From Gelidibacter salicanalis (GTDB lineage: Bacteria; Bacteroidota; Bacteroidia; Flavobacteriales; Flavobacteriaceae), in the NCBI RefSeq assembly GCF_007997285.1, contig NZ_VORX01000005.1:186001-250000 (forward strand): a stretch of 64,000 nt of DNA, given 5' to 3'. A model generated the notes under the pieces. The model had not been told where the DNA came from. It searched no databases and worked only from the letters and a program-made list of their open reading frames with translations. Position numbers and translations under genes: made by a program. Shown here piece after piece: positions 48,518 to 58,200 of the stretch (its first letter is position 1; each line of letters opens with the position of its first letter).

Positions 48518-48540
48518 CAATATTATATGTATTCACTAAA

Positions 48541-50064
48541 TTAAAGGCTGAATCCTAAAGTGAGCGTTACATTATCTATGGTCGTATCGAGCATTGCTGC
48601 ATCGGTCAATCCTACTGAGTACAACTGTTGATTATAGTCTCTTTGAGAATGGTCATACGCCAAATCGAGGCTTAAGTTTCCAAAATTATATCCTAACCCA
48701 ACGGAGTACCCGTTTAAATCGCCATAGAACGAATCATTTTTATAAGGACTTTCCTCTAATCTATAACCGCCTCTTAAACTTAACTGTTTCATTCGATATT
48801 CACCCCCTAATCTATAGGTCGAAGCACTTTTCAGAACATCGCTCATAATGCCATTCTGCTCAGAAAAATAGGTGTCTGAAGTAGGTTTGAATTTGGTGCT
48901 TCCATAATCTTTTCGAGCATAATCAAAACTGATCAAACCTATTTCTCCAAATACGTAAGCCAAACTTCCTGTAATTTTTGCTGGGGTTTGAAGTTTATAG
49001 TCAGGATAGATATTGACCACAAAAGGATCAATTATTTGAGAAACATTTGAGCCTGCCTCGTTTCTCACCGTACCGAGATATTGGGTGGTTTCTTCAGAAA
49101 TTGTGTACCAAGTTGGAGAATTATAGGATAAACCTACGCGTAAACCCTCATTTATTTTCGCAATGGCACCTACTTGAAATGAGAATCCACTACCAATAGT
49201 GGAAAGTCCGTTTTGAAACCTTACACTTTGAATTAAGGAACCCGCATTCCTATTGGCTTCGTACAGATCAGTAAACTTCTCATAATTGATAAAATGAGAG
49301 TTTAAATTAAGTCCGAAATAAAAGTTTTCACCGTATTGCGTTGAGGCATTAAAACTAAATTTACCATTGTAGCCCGTAGTTGCATAGGTATATTCCTGAT
49401 CAAAATTAGTGCCTGTAATATTGGAAGTATACCCTGTATTGGCGTCATCATTAGAATTTGGTTCTAAGATATAGGATTCATAACCTAAAAATCCCTGTTG
49501 ATTTCCAAATCCGTAAACTTTATTGATGTCAGAATAGGCAGCCGACAAACTCTCATTATCCAACGCGGAAATTTGATCGAGTCTCAAACCTTGTGCATAG
49601 CCTAAAAAATAATCACCTATGGACTGCGAGTTGGTATTAACACCTCTTACATTCCAAAAATTATCAAAGTTAGAAACCTTATCATAAGCTACACCAATGG
49701 CAAATTTTTTCCATGGGGAGTCGGCATTCATATTATTAAATACAAAGGTCGCTCCAGTTTGATTCAAATCGAATTTATTATCCGAAGATGAACTGACGCC
49801 GTTAAAATAATTGATGTCATTTTTAGTGCTCAAATTGGAGATGGAGATGGAGGCATGACTCTTTGAGAAAATGGAGGAACCGGCCGGGTTAATGCTCAGA
49901 GCGGACATATCACCGCCGAGAGCACCAAACGCACCGCCCATACCTTTAAAACGAGCAGTTCCCTGAACTTCGTCTTGCGAATACCTGACGGCATCAGAGA
50001 TGTCCTGTGCGTTCATATAAGACATGGATAAGGCCGTTATGAACAGTAAACTTAACTTTTTCAT
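48541..50064 (-). CDS. OmpP1/FadL/TodX-family outer-membrane protein
   Basis: The 507-residue protein has a signal peptide ending near MSYMNAQ and an N-terminal plug-like segment (YSQDEVQGTARFKGMGGAFGALGG, ALSINPAGSSIFS) typical of the OmpP1/FadL family. The C-terminal barrel ends in an aliphatic/aromatic strand (TLTLGFSL). FadL-family proteins carry hydrophobic molecules across the outer membrane. The upstream neighbour on the same strand is the Tyr/Gly/Ser/Arg-rich lipoprotein, with about 32 bp between them. Confidence 0.88.
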   Translation of the reverse strand: MKKLSLLFITALSMSYMNAQDISDAVRYSQDEVQGTARFKGMGGAFGALGGDMSALSINPAGSSIFSKSHASISISNLSTKNDINYFNGVSSSSDNKFDLNQTGATFVFNNMNADSPWKKFAIGVAYDKVSNFDNFWNVRGVNTNSQSIGDYFLGYAQGLRLDQISALDNESLSAAYSDINKVYGFGNQQGFLGYESYILEPNSNDDANTGYTSNITGTNFDQEYTYATTGYNGKFSFNASTQYGENFYFGLNLNSHFINYEKFTDLYEANRNAGSLIQSVRFQNGLSTIGSGFSFQVGAIAKINEGLRVGLSYNSPTWYTISEETTQYLGTVRNEAGSNVSQIIDPFVVNIYPDYKLQTPAKITGSLAYVFGEIGLISFDYARKDYGSTKFKPTSDTYFSEQNGIMSDVLKSASTYRLGGEYRMKQLSLRGGYRLEESPYKNDSFYGDLNGYSVGLGYNFGNLSLDLAYDHSQRDYNQQLYSVGLTDAAMLDTTIDNVTLTLGFSL

Positions 50065-50096
50065 ATACTTAATTTTTTTTTAAAAATTCTGGATTT

Positions 50097-51296
50097 CTAT
50101 CTGCCACCACGTCTTGAAGAGCTCGTTGGAACGCTTGCCGGCGCTGATCTGGTTGGAGCACTATTGGAGCTCCTAGCAGCAGGTGATGGGCTAGAACTTG
50201 ATCTTGACGGTGTATAATTAGAATTACTAGTTGGTCTTGCTGGCGCAGACACATTGTTCCCGCGACTTCTGGTAGAACCACTACTTCTCGTACCTGAACT
50301 ATTGCTTCTCGTTCTTGTAGAAGGCTGTACTCTGTTCTCTGTTCTTGTTCTTGTAGCGGGTTGCACTGTTCTGCCTGATGAATTACTTCTTCTATAGGTG
50401 TTATTAGTGTTCGTAGTAGGACGGGTTGTGCTACTTCTTCTATACGTATTGTTTGTTGAATTAACACCGGTTCTAGATGGAGTAGAACTTGTTGAACTAC
50501 GTCGTCCCACGTTAGAATTTGTTCTATTTATTGTAGAATTCGATCTGTTTAACGTTGAAGAACGTCTGTTAATGGTAGTACTTGAATTTCTGCTCAATGT
50601 CGATTGAGAGCCATAAGGATTGACTGAGGTACTGCCCCGTCTGCTGTTGCTGTACGAGTAGTTATTTCTATAATATGAATTGTTGTGATTGTAGCCGTAA
50701 TATGGACTGTGTCCGTAGCCGTAATTATATCCGTAACCATACCCATAATTATAACCATACCCGTAACCACGATAAGGATAGTAACCGCCGTAATAACCGT
50801 AAGAATAGAAAGGATCGTAGAACCCTGAATACCCCCAGCCACCATAACCCCATGCGCGGTAAGGGCTATAATATCCGTATCTGTAAGGCGACCAATTATT
50901 CATGTTATAGTTGATGGTAATATCAATGTCTTGACTGTCTTGACCCCATCCGGCATAGCCTTCTTCGTAAACAATATCACCATTCTCATCACCATAATTA
51001 CCTTGATAAGAATCGATATCAGTGAATATTATATTCTCATTTTGGGAAATCTGACCGAACTCTTGGGATTTCTCTCCAAAATAATCTTTATAAAAACTGT
51101 TATTATTAGCTCTAACATCATTATAATACCCTTGAGGAGCTTCCTCATAGTGCTGTCCCTGAGGAACTTCAGATCTATAGATGCCATCATTGTCATAGCC
51201 AGCGTACTGATATGAACCACAAGAAGCTAAAATGAAAATCGAGCTTAGTGCAACAAAAAATGGCAATTTTTTATATAAGTAAGTTTTAAATTGCAT
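50097..51296 (-). CDS. Tyr/Gly-rich and Ser/Arg-rich lipoprotein
   Basis: The 399-residue protein has a lipobox with Cys26 (FILASC). Three zones follow: an acidic/Asn-rich part (residues 27-130), a Tyr-Gly-Trp-Pro-rich region (about 133-210) and a Ser/Thr/Arg/Asn-rich low-complexity tail to the C-terminus. No enzyme domain is visible. The composition suggests a disordered or aggregating surface-anchored protein; function unknown. It is encoded directly before the FadL-like gene. Minus-strand frames overlapping it are shadows of its repeats. Confidence 0.8.
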   Translation of the reverse strand: MQFKTYLYKKLPFFVALSSIFILASCGSYQYAGYDNDGIYRSEVPQGQHYEEAPQGYYNDVRANNNSFYKDYFGEKSQEFGQISQNENIIFTDIDSYQGNYGDENGDIVYEEGYAGWGQDSQDIDITINYNMNNWSPYRYGYYSPYRAWGYGGWGYSGFYDPFYSYGYYGGYYPYRGYGYGYNYGYGYGYNYGYGHSPYYGYNHNNSYYRNNYSYSNSRRGSTSVNPYGSQSTLSRNSSTTINRRSSTLNRSNSTINRTNSNVGRRSSTSSTPSRTGVNSTNNTYRRSSTTRPTTNTNNTYRRSNSSGRTVQPATRTRTENRVQPSTRTRSNSSGTRSSGSTRSRGNNVSAPARPTSNSNYTPSRSSSSPSPAARSSNSAPTRSAPASVPTSSSRRGGR

Positions 51297-51396
51297 ATCT
51301 ATTTGTTTTTATTGTTGAACATTACAAAAATAGTTAGTTTTGTCGAACTAATTATTTATTTAACATAAGCGCAATATTTGTGCCAAAAGACTGACG

Positions 51397-52875
51397 ATGA
51401 GCAAAAATCTTACAAGCAGAGCGGATGATTATTCCAAATGGTACAATGAACTGGTAGTTAAGGCGGATTTAGCTGAGAATTCGGCAGTTAGGGGGTGTAT
51501 GGTGATCAAACCCTATGGCTATGCAATTTGGGAGAAAATGCAAGCTGAATTGGATCGGATGTTTAAGGAGACGGGCCATCAAAACGCTTATTTTCCACTT
51601 TTCGTTCCTAAAAGTCTGTTTGAAGCAGAAGAGAAAAATGCTGAAGGCTTTGCAAAAGAATGTGCTGTGGTTACCCACTACAGATTGCAAAATGATCCGG
51701 ACAATCCAGGAAAATTACGTGTAGATCCGGAAGCAAAATTAGAAGAAGAGCTTGTAGTTAGACCCACGAGTGAAGCCATTATTTGGAGCACCTATAAGGG
51801 ATGGATTCAAAGTTATAGAGATTTACCTATATTAATAAACCAATGGGCCAACGTGGTACGCTGGGAAATGCGAACCCGCTTGTTTTTAAGAACCGCCGAG
51901 TTTCTATGGCAAGAAGGGCATACTGCACACGAAACGCGTCAGGAAGCGCTAGCTGAGGCACAACTGATGAATCAGGTCTATGCGGATTTTGCTGAAAATT
52001 TTATGGCTATACCGGTCATCCAAGGTGTAAAAACCGAAAGTGAGCGATTTGCAGGTGCGGAAGAAACCTATTGTATTGAAGCTTTAATGCAAGATGGGAA
52101 GGCACTCCAAGCTGGAACGTCACACTTTTTGGGACAAAACTTTGCTAAGGCCTTTGATGTGAAATTTACGAATAATGAAGGGAAACTAGATTTTGTATGG
52201 GCAACCTCTTGGGGTGTGTCTACACGTTTAGTGGGCGCACTGATCATGACCCACAGTGATGATAAAGGATTGGTATTGCCGCCAAATTTAGCACCAATAC
52301 AAGTAGTGATCGTTCCTATACATAAAACGGATGAGCAACTAGAACACATAGGAGAGGTGGTTAAAAACTTGATGAGTGATTTGAGATCAAAAGCGATCAG
52401 TTGCAAGTATGATGATCGCACAACCCAACGTCCAGGAGCAAAATTTGCCCAATATGAACTTCAGGGCGTACCGTTAAGAATTGCAATCGGACCAAAAGAT
52501 TTGGAGAATAAAACGGTTGAATTGGCGCGTAGGGATACCTTATCTAAAGAAAATACAGCACTCGAAGGTTTAGCCGACAAAATTGATGTTTTGCTGAAGG
52601 AAATTCAGGAGACCTTGTTCAAAAAAGCTTTAGACTTTAGGAATTCGCACATTACGAAAGTAGATAATTTTGAAGAATTTAAATCCGTTTTGAACACTAA
52701 AACAGGTTTTATATCAGCACATTGGGATGGTTCAGCTGAAACGGAGGACAAGATTAAGGAACTGACAAAAGCAACGATCAGATGTGTGCCTCTAGACCAA
52801 GAAAAAGAGGCGGGAACCTGTGTGTTTACTGGGAAACCGTCTTCTGGAAGAGTGCTATTTGCGAAGGCATATTAA
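51397..52875 (+). CDS. proS: Prolyl-tRNA synthetase (archaeal/eukaryote-like type)
   Basis: ProS charges tRNA-Pro. The 492-residue protein lacks the editing insertion of E. coli ProRS and ends in ...FAKAY with a C-terminal Tyr, the hallmark of the archaeal/eukaryote-like type. Motif 2 ([21 protein letters not shown]) and motif 3 ([20 protein letters not shown]) are clear. The C-terminal domain keeps only part of the usual zinc Cys set ([17 protein letters not shown]). Confidence 0.95.
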   Translation: MSKNLTSRADDYSKWYNELVVKADLAENSAVRGCMVIKPYGYAIWEKMQAELDRMFKETGHQNAYFPLFVPKSLFEAEEKNAEGFAKECAVVTHYRLQNDPDNPGKLRVDPEAKLEEELVVRPTSEAIIWSTYKGWIQSYRDLPILINQWANVVRWEMRTRLFLRTAEFLWQEGHTAHETRQEALAEAQLMNQVYADFAENFMAIPVIQGVKTESERFAGAEETYCIEALMQDGKALQAGTSHFLGQNFAKAFDVKFTNNEGKLDFVWATSWGVSTRLVGALIMTHSDDKGLVLPPNLAPIQVVIVPIHKTDEQLEHIGEVVKNLMSDLRSKAISCKYDDRTTQRPGAKFAQYELQGVPLRIAIGPKDLENKTVELARRDTLSKENTALEGLADKIDVLLKEIQETLFKKALDFRNSHITKVDNFEEFKSVLNTKTGFISAHWDGSAETEDKIKELTKATIRCVPLDQEKEAGTCVFTGKPSSGRVLFAKAY

Positions 52876-52903
52876 AAATTTTTAAAAAAAGTTTGTTTAG
52901 GTG

Positions 52904-52933
52904 TTGCAACATTTAAAAATAGTTGTATTTTTG
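52904..52933 (+). promoter_or_regulatory. Predicted promoter (TTG-N19-TATTTTTG) for tRNA-Glu and rpsT
   Basis: TTG at 52904-52906 and TATTTTTG at 52926-52933 with 19 bases between match the Bacteroidota consensus. Confidence 0.75.
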
Positions 52934-53009
52934 CACCCGCTGAAAGACATTAATACAGCATTAATGTTGGACAGGTTCACAAATAATTTTGTGAGTTCAT
53001 TTGAAAAGG

Positions 53010-53040
53010 TTGCATATTGATAAAAAATGTTATTAATTTG
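53010..53040 (+). promoter_or_regulatory. Second, weaker promoter for tRNA-Glu
   Basis: TTG (53010-53012) and TTAATTTG (53033-53040) are 20 bases apart; one base departs from TAnnTTTG. The tRNA starts about 20 bases later. Confidence 0.45.
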
Positions 53041-53059
53041 CACTTTAAATAAAACAAAT

Positions 53060-53131
53060 GGCCCGTTCGTCTATCGGTTAGGACGCCAGGTTTTCATCCT
53101 GGTAAGAGGGGTTCGATTCCCCTACGGGCTA
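53060..53131 (+). tRNA. tRNA-Glu (anticodon TTC)
   Basis: A complete 72-base cloverleaf: acceptor GGCCCGT pairs with ACGGGCT (one G-U), the anticodon stem CCAGG/CCTGG frames the loop TTTTCAT with anticodon TTC, and the T arm is AGGGG-TTCGATT-CCCCT. CCA is not encoded. It is followed after 26 bp by rpsT. Confidence 0.96.
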
Positions 53132-53157
53132 CAATTTTTTAATAAGAAGGAAAGAAA

Positions 53158-53412
53158 ATGGCAAATCATAAGTCAGCATTAAAAAGAATCAGAAGTAGTG
53201 AATCTAAGCGTTTAACCAACAGGTATAAACATAGAACAACTCGTAATGCTATCAAAAAATTACGCGAATTAGAAGATGCAAAAGAAGCTCAAGAAATGCT
53301 TCCTGCAGTTTCTGCTATGATTGATAAATTAGCTAAGAAGAATATTATTCATTCTAATAAAGCAGCTAATTTAAAATCAGGTTTAGCGTTGCATATTGCT
53401 TCCTTAGCTTAA
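53158..53412 (+). CDS. rpsT: 30S ribosomal protein S20
   Basis: S20 binds 16S rRNA in the 30S subunit. The protein (84 residues) is basic and helical with the family start MANHKSALKRIRSSESKRL and the TRNAIKKLREL helix. It starts 26 bp after tRNA-Glu and is probably co-transcribed with it. Confidence 0.97.
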   Translation: MANHKSALKRIRSSESKRLTNRYKHRTTRNAIKKLRELEDAKEAQEMLPAVSAMIDKLAKKNIIHSNKAANLKSGLALHIASLA

Positions 53413-53439
53413 GGAAAAAAATCCTATTTAATATAAAGA

Positions 53440-53467
53440 ATCCATTCTGTTTGAATGGATTTTTTTA
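53440..53467 (+). terminator. Intrinsic terminator after rpsT
   Basis: ATCCATTC pairs with GAATGGAT around TGTTT, followed by a T-run. Confidence 0.85.
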
Positions 53468-53479
53468 TGCGGTATAGTG

Positions 53480-53579
53480 AACAACATTTTGTGAAGATGA
53501 GCAGCGTATTTTAAAAGGTGAAGAGCTCCACTTTTAATGCCAAGATTGGGTTACCCTAGATGAAGAAATAAAAAATGAT
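53480..53579 (+). other. Possible small coding remnant
   Basis: One frame reads EDEQRILKGEELHF, then a stop, then QDWVTLDEEIKNDL, which has coding-like composition. No start or family is evident; it may be the eroded end of a lost gene. Confidence 0.25.
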
Positions 53580-54320
53580 TTATTGTTCATAACGATTGCG
53601 CGTCATCGCTCCGTTTAATTTTTGTACAGTGACATCACCTTTTAAATAAGGATCCTCTACATCTCTATACCTAATAAAGCGCGCCGGAGATCCGTGTACT
53701 ATCGATTTATCCAAGACATTCTTTATTACTAAAGAACCAGCTCCAATTAGGCTATGTTCACCAATAGTGATGTTCTCAATGATGTTTGATCCTAACGAAA
53801 TGGCGGAAAATTTCCCTAACAATAAATTACCTCCTGTACATACTCCCGAGGAAATACTTGAGAAATCTCTCATTTTTCCGTCATGTCCTAATGAAGAGTT
53901 GGTATTGAGAATACAGAAATCACCAATGTTAGCATTAGAATTAATAATGGTGCCAGGCATAATTATAGTGCCTTTCCCGATTTGAGCAGACTTGCTGATT
54001 ATGGAACTTGGATGAATAATCGATACAAAATTTAATTGAGGCGCAACCACCTTCAATTTATCCACCATCGCGCCTCTAGTCCAATTATTACCTATGGCTA
54101 TTATGGCGCCATCTAAATTGTGTTCTTTCATTAGATTAGGCAACTCTTGCTCATTTCCTAAAATTTCATAACCATTAAACATTGAGCCTTTGGTCTTATA
54201 GGAATCTAAAAATCCAAGAACTGAGAATTTGTTCTCAGTCTGTATACAATCTAATATCATGCCACCATGACCAGAGGCACCAATGATAACAATTGTTTTT
54301 CTTCTTGCAAGAGTGTCCAT
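53580..54320 (-). CDS. PglD/NeuD-type acyltransferase
   Basis: The 246-residue protein has an N-terminal Rossmann-like segment (IVIIGASGHGGMILDCI, ILGNEQELPNLM) and a C-terminal left-handed beta-helix of hexapeptide repeats (IGKGTIIMPGTIINSNANIG, GEHSLIGAGSLVIKNVLD). This layout is that of sugar O- or N-acetyltransferases of the PglD/NeuD family, usually in polysaccharide clusters. Here it stands alone, with no glycosyltransferase nearby, so its substrate is unknown. Confidence 0.88.
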   Translation of the reverse strand: MDTLARRKTIVIIGASGHGGMILDCIQTENKFSVLGFLDSYKTKGSMFNGYEILGNEQELPNLMKEHNLDGAIIAIGNNWTRGAMVDKLKVVAPQLNFVSIIHPSSIISKSAQIGKGTIIMPGTIINSNANIGDFCILNTNSSLGHDGKMRDFSSISSGVCTGGNLLLGKFSAISLGSNIIENITIGEHSLIGAGSLVIKNVLDKSIVHGSPARFIRYRDVEDPYLKGDVTVQKLNGAMTRNRYEQ

Positions 54321-55251
54321 AAATAGTTTTAATTTTAAAAACCGAATTGTTTAATTTAAAACATAATTAGATATCCTGTTGAGCCTCGAGATGTTATATA
54401 AAATTATACATTTTGAAGTTTTGCATATTTAATATTAGGTGCCAGCACAAAAAATGTCTAGTTTATAAAATTAAACAATCTAGAGCATTTCTTAGGATAT
54501 AATGAACTCTAAAAATTAAAAAAAGTTCATTTTCTTTATTTTCTCAATCTTTTTCAATTTGTCGATTAAAAACTTGAGCAAGGATTCTTTCACCCCTAAG
54601 GAAGTCGAAAAACAAAAACATATTCCCTTAATTTTTGAATCATTGTCACTTTAATAATAATGCATTTTAAAAATGTTTATGAAAGTGGCATTTTACATTA
54701 GTTTTTTATGGATACATAATAAATGTTCAGTGCCTTACATAGTCTTAATTTCGATTGAGTTGCAAGATCCTACTAAAAGTATGATTAATGCTGGTATGAA
54801 TTTTAGAAATAGGATTAAAAAATATAGGTGGACTACTGAAATTATTAAAATGCTTAATCTTTTCAATACTGCTTATCTGAATTTTTAAAAAAAAAATACA
54901 ACAAAAATTTCAGAAAATTATAAGTAAATGCAGATTCTGCAGTGTAAAATATCTTACTGTCCTAAAACACCATTGGTCTAAAATGAAATATACGGCTTAT
55001 TGTATAATTCTATTTCTCTGTAGGGACGCTATTTTTTAATTTCATGCTTAAAGCAGTACTTATTATTCTGCAACAAGAATTTACTTTTTCTTCAATTTTA
55101 TAGCGCTTAAAAATTAGTATTTGGTCGGTAAACATCTCGTTTTTAACGAATAAGTGGAGGTATTTTCCTATTAAATATTTATTACTCTATATTTATTGAC
55201 CTAATGGCTGAATTTTTAATCAAATCATTATACCGTCTTAATCAGTAAATT
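54321..55251. other. Large AT-rich intergenic region before the giant secreted gene
   Basis: The 931 bp between divergent genes are strongly AT-rich. A 71-codon frame (54673-54888) has no coding character. I see no RNA gene, no strong terminator and no clear promoter consensus. It may be leader sequence or the decayed remains of inserted DNA. Confidence 0.5.
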
Positions 55252-58200
55252 ATGAAAATAACATTACTCCCAATGATGAAACGTTCTGAAATTTTAATTT
55301 TTAATTTTTCCTTAATCATTAAAAATAGTTTTCTGAACCTTCCTATTCCAAAGTCATTAAAAACTGGCTTATCTTCTTTCGTGTTTTCAATTCTACTAAT
55401 AGGTGTCACCCATGCACAACTTCCCAAAGATAAGGAGAACAAATTTCAGCAAGTAGATCTACTTACGGGATTAAGGAATTCTACAACGATGAAATTTGCA
55501 CCTGATGGACGAATATTTATACTTGATAGATATGGTGAAATCTTAATATATAACACAGAATCTCAATCATCAATTACCGCTGGATCCATACGTGTTTTTC
55601 ACGAATTGGAAGACGGTTTATTAGGAATTGCCTTCGATCCTAATTTTCTGTCAAATAATTTTATATATATCACTTACTCTCCGATTGATTTTAATGTTAA
55701 CCGTGTTTCTCGATTTAAAATGGATGGTGATGACTTGAATTTACAATCGGAAATAGTGTTACTCGAATGGCCAACTTCACGTACGGCTAAATTTCATTCT
55801 GGAGGGGGCATGGACTTTGATTCTAAAGGCAATCTTTATATAGCAACCGGAGACAATACTGGCTACGATAATTTTTATGCGGCATGGAATGAAAAAAATG
55901 CTGACTACAGTGCTGAAAAATCCTCATCAAATACCAATGATTTGAGAGGTAAAATTTTGCGTATTAAGCCTCAGCTTAATGGTACATATACTATTCCGAC
56001 AGGTAACTTATTTCCTGAAGAAACACCCTTTTATAGACCAGAAATTTATGTTATGGGTGCAAGAAATCCATACCGGATTTTTGTGGATAGAACCAATACC
56101 GATTGGCTTTTCTGGGGCGATGTAGGTCCCGATGCGGATGCATCTAGCGTGCTTGGACCCACAGGTTTAGATGAGATTAATTTGACCAAAAAAGCCGGAA
56201 ATTATGGGTGGCCATATTTTATTGGAGTAGACAATGGAGCGTATCAGATTCCTTATAAAACGCCAAAACCATTTTATAATGTTACTGAAAGCCCAGAAAA
56301 CACTTCTAAATGGAATACTGGTGCTACCAATTTACCTCCAGCTCAACCGGCATGGATTGAGTATGATCATGCGAGTTTTTTTTCCGGGCCGCGTTATTAT
56401 TATGATCATAGCTTATCGAACCAACAACGGCTTCCTATTGAGTTTGACGAGGCCTATTTTTATTATGATTTCAACACGAGTAAAATTTGGGCAGTTAAAA
56501 TGGATGCTCAAGGCAAGATTATTCCTAATTCTAAACAACGATTTGCGCCAGGTGTGTTTCCTGGCAGTTCAAAAGAATTCAATGGGTATATAGATATGGC
56601 CATAGGCCCAGACGGTAAAATGTATATTTTGGCGTATGGAACGGGGTGTTGTCCGCAAAACGTGGGCACTGGTAGATTAATTAGAGTCGATTATACCGGA
56701 ATAACTACAAATGCACCTCCAAATGTTAAAATTGCAGCTGATATTGACAATGGCTCCTTACCACTCACGGTAAAATTTTCGAGTGATGGTACAACAGATC
56801 CAAATGGCGATTCTCCTTTATCATATGAATGGGATGTTAATGAAGATGGTAAAGTTGATTATACGGTAGCAAATCCTACCCATACCTATACAGCCACGGG
56901 TACTTATAAAGTCAAACTGATTGTCAGGGATGGGAAAGGCGGTGTTGGCGTCAATAATATAACTATTAATGCTGGAAATAATGCGGCGCAATTCAATTTT
57001 GTTTACCCTCCCGATGGCGGTTTGATGAATTGGCAAGATGATGTGGAAATTAAACTCACTGTCACAGATATTGAAGATGGCTCGATTGATTGTGATAAGG
57101 TCAATATAGTTCCTTCATTAGGGCATTTAAACCATTTTCATGATGACAACACCTTAACAGGTTGTCCTACGACAGTAACCTTAGACGCTGACAATACGCA
57201 TGGGGCAGATGGTGAACAGGATATTTTTTATGTTTTAAATGCAAATTATAAGGACACTAATGGATTGTTAGCTTTTGACCAAATTCAATTACATCCAAAA
57301 AGAAAGGAAGCAGAATTTTTTGATATTCAAGAGGGAACCTCCATTATTCCAAACTCGGACCCATTAGAAGGGGGCTCAAAGGCTATTCAAGTGAAAAATA
57401 AAAGCTATATATCTTATTCAGGTCGAAATCTTTTTAATATTACCGCAGTCAAATATAAAGTTGCAGCAACCCTTGGTGGCGGCATCATTGAACTCAGATT
57501 GGGCAGTATTACAGGACCACTTATTGCCACAACAAGTGTTCCGTCAACAGGAAGTAAAGATTCTTGGGTTGCCATTGAATCAAAAATTTCCGATCCAGGT
57601 GGAAAGAACGATCTATTTTTTGTGTTTAGACATCCTTCCCAAACTGATAATATTTTCCATTTAAATTATGTGGAGTTTATGGGAGCTGGAGTTTCTATAG
57701 ATAATTCTCCTCCTTTAGTAGGAGACGTTACACCAATTGGAAATTCTCAAATCAAAGTTATATTTACAGAATATGTTACCAAAGTAACTGCGGAACAAAT
57801 CTCAAATTACGTATTAAATCATGGCGTCAGTATTACTTCAGCCATCCTTCAGCCTGATGGAAGAACCGTTATGCTTGCCGTGTCTCCGTTAACTTCAGAT
57901 GTGATTTATAATCTTCAAATACGTAATGTTAAAAATAATTCCGGAAAAGCGGTTGTTACCGATAGTTATGCGTTTTCGACCATAAGTTCTATCCGAATAA
58001 ATACTGGGGGGCCTACCGTAAAGGTTGATTCTGGACTCTTTGAAGCAGATAATTATGTAACGGGAGGAAAGGACGGTTTCCAAACTACTTCTCCAATTAA
58101 TGGCACTTACAATGACGAACTATATCAAACAGAACGTTATGGTAAAAGTTTTTCCTATACCATTCCTCTTCCAATTGCAGGAGAGTATGACATACGCTTA

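Noticed and set aside
48342-48536. 64-codon minus-strand frame between folE and the FadL-like gene
   Set aside because: It runs over the terminator hairpin of the FadL-like gene (48489-48517), and the encoded Cys/Tyr-rich peptide has no coding signature.
50069-50845. Minus-strand frames within the low-complexity lipoprotein gene
   Set aside because: They are alternative-frame readings of the repeated Ser/Arg and Tyr/Gly codons; the lipobox and the fit with the neighbour support the 50097-51296 frame.
54673-54888. 71-codon frame in the AT-rich gap before the giant gene
   Set aside because: Composition and codon use follow the AT-rich background, there is no promoter or family, and the frame shows no domain-like pattern.
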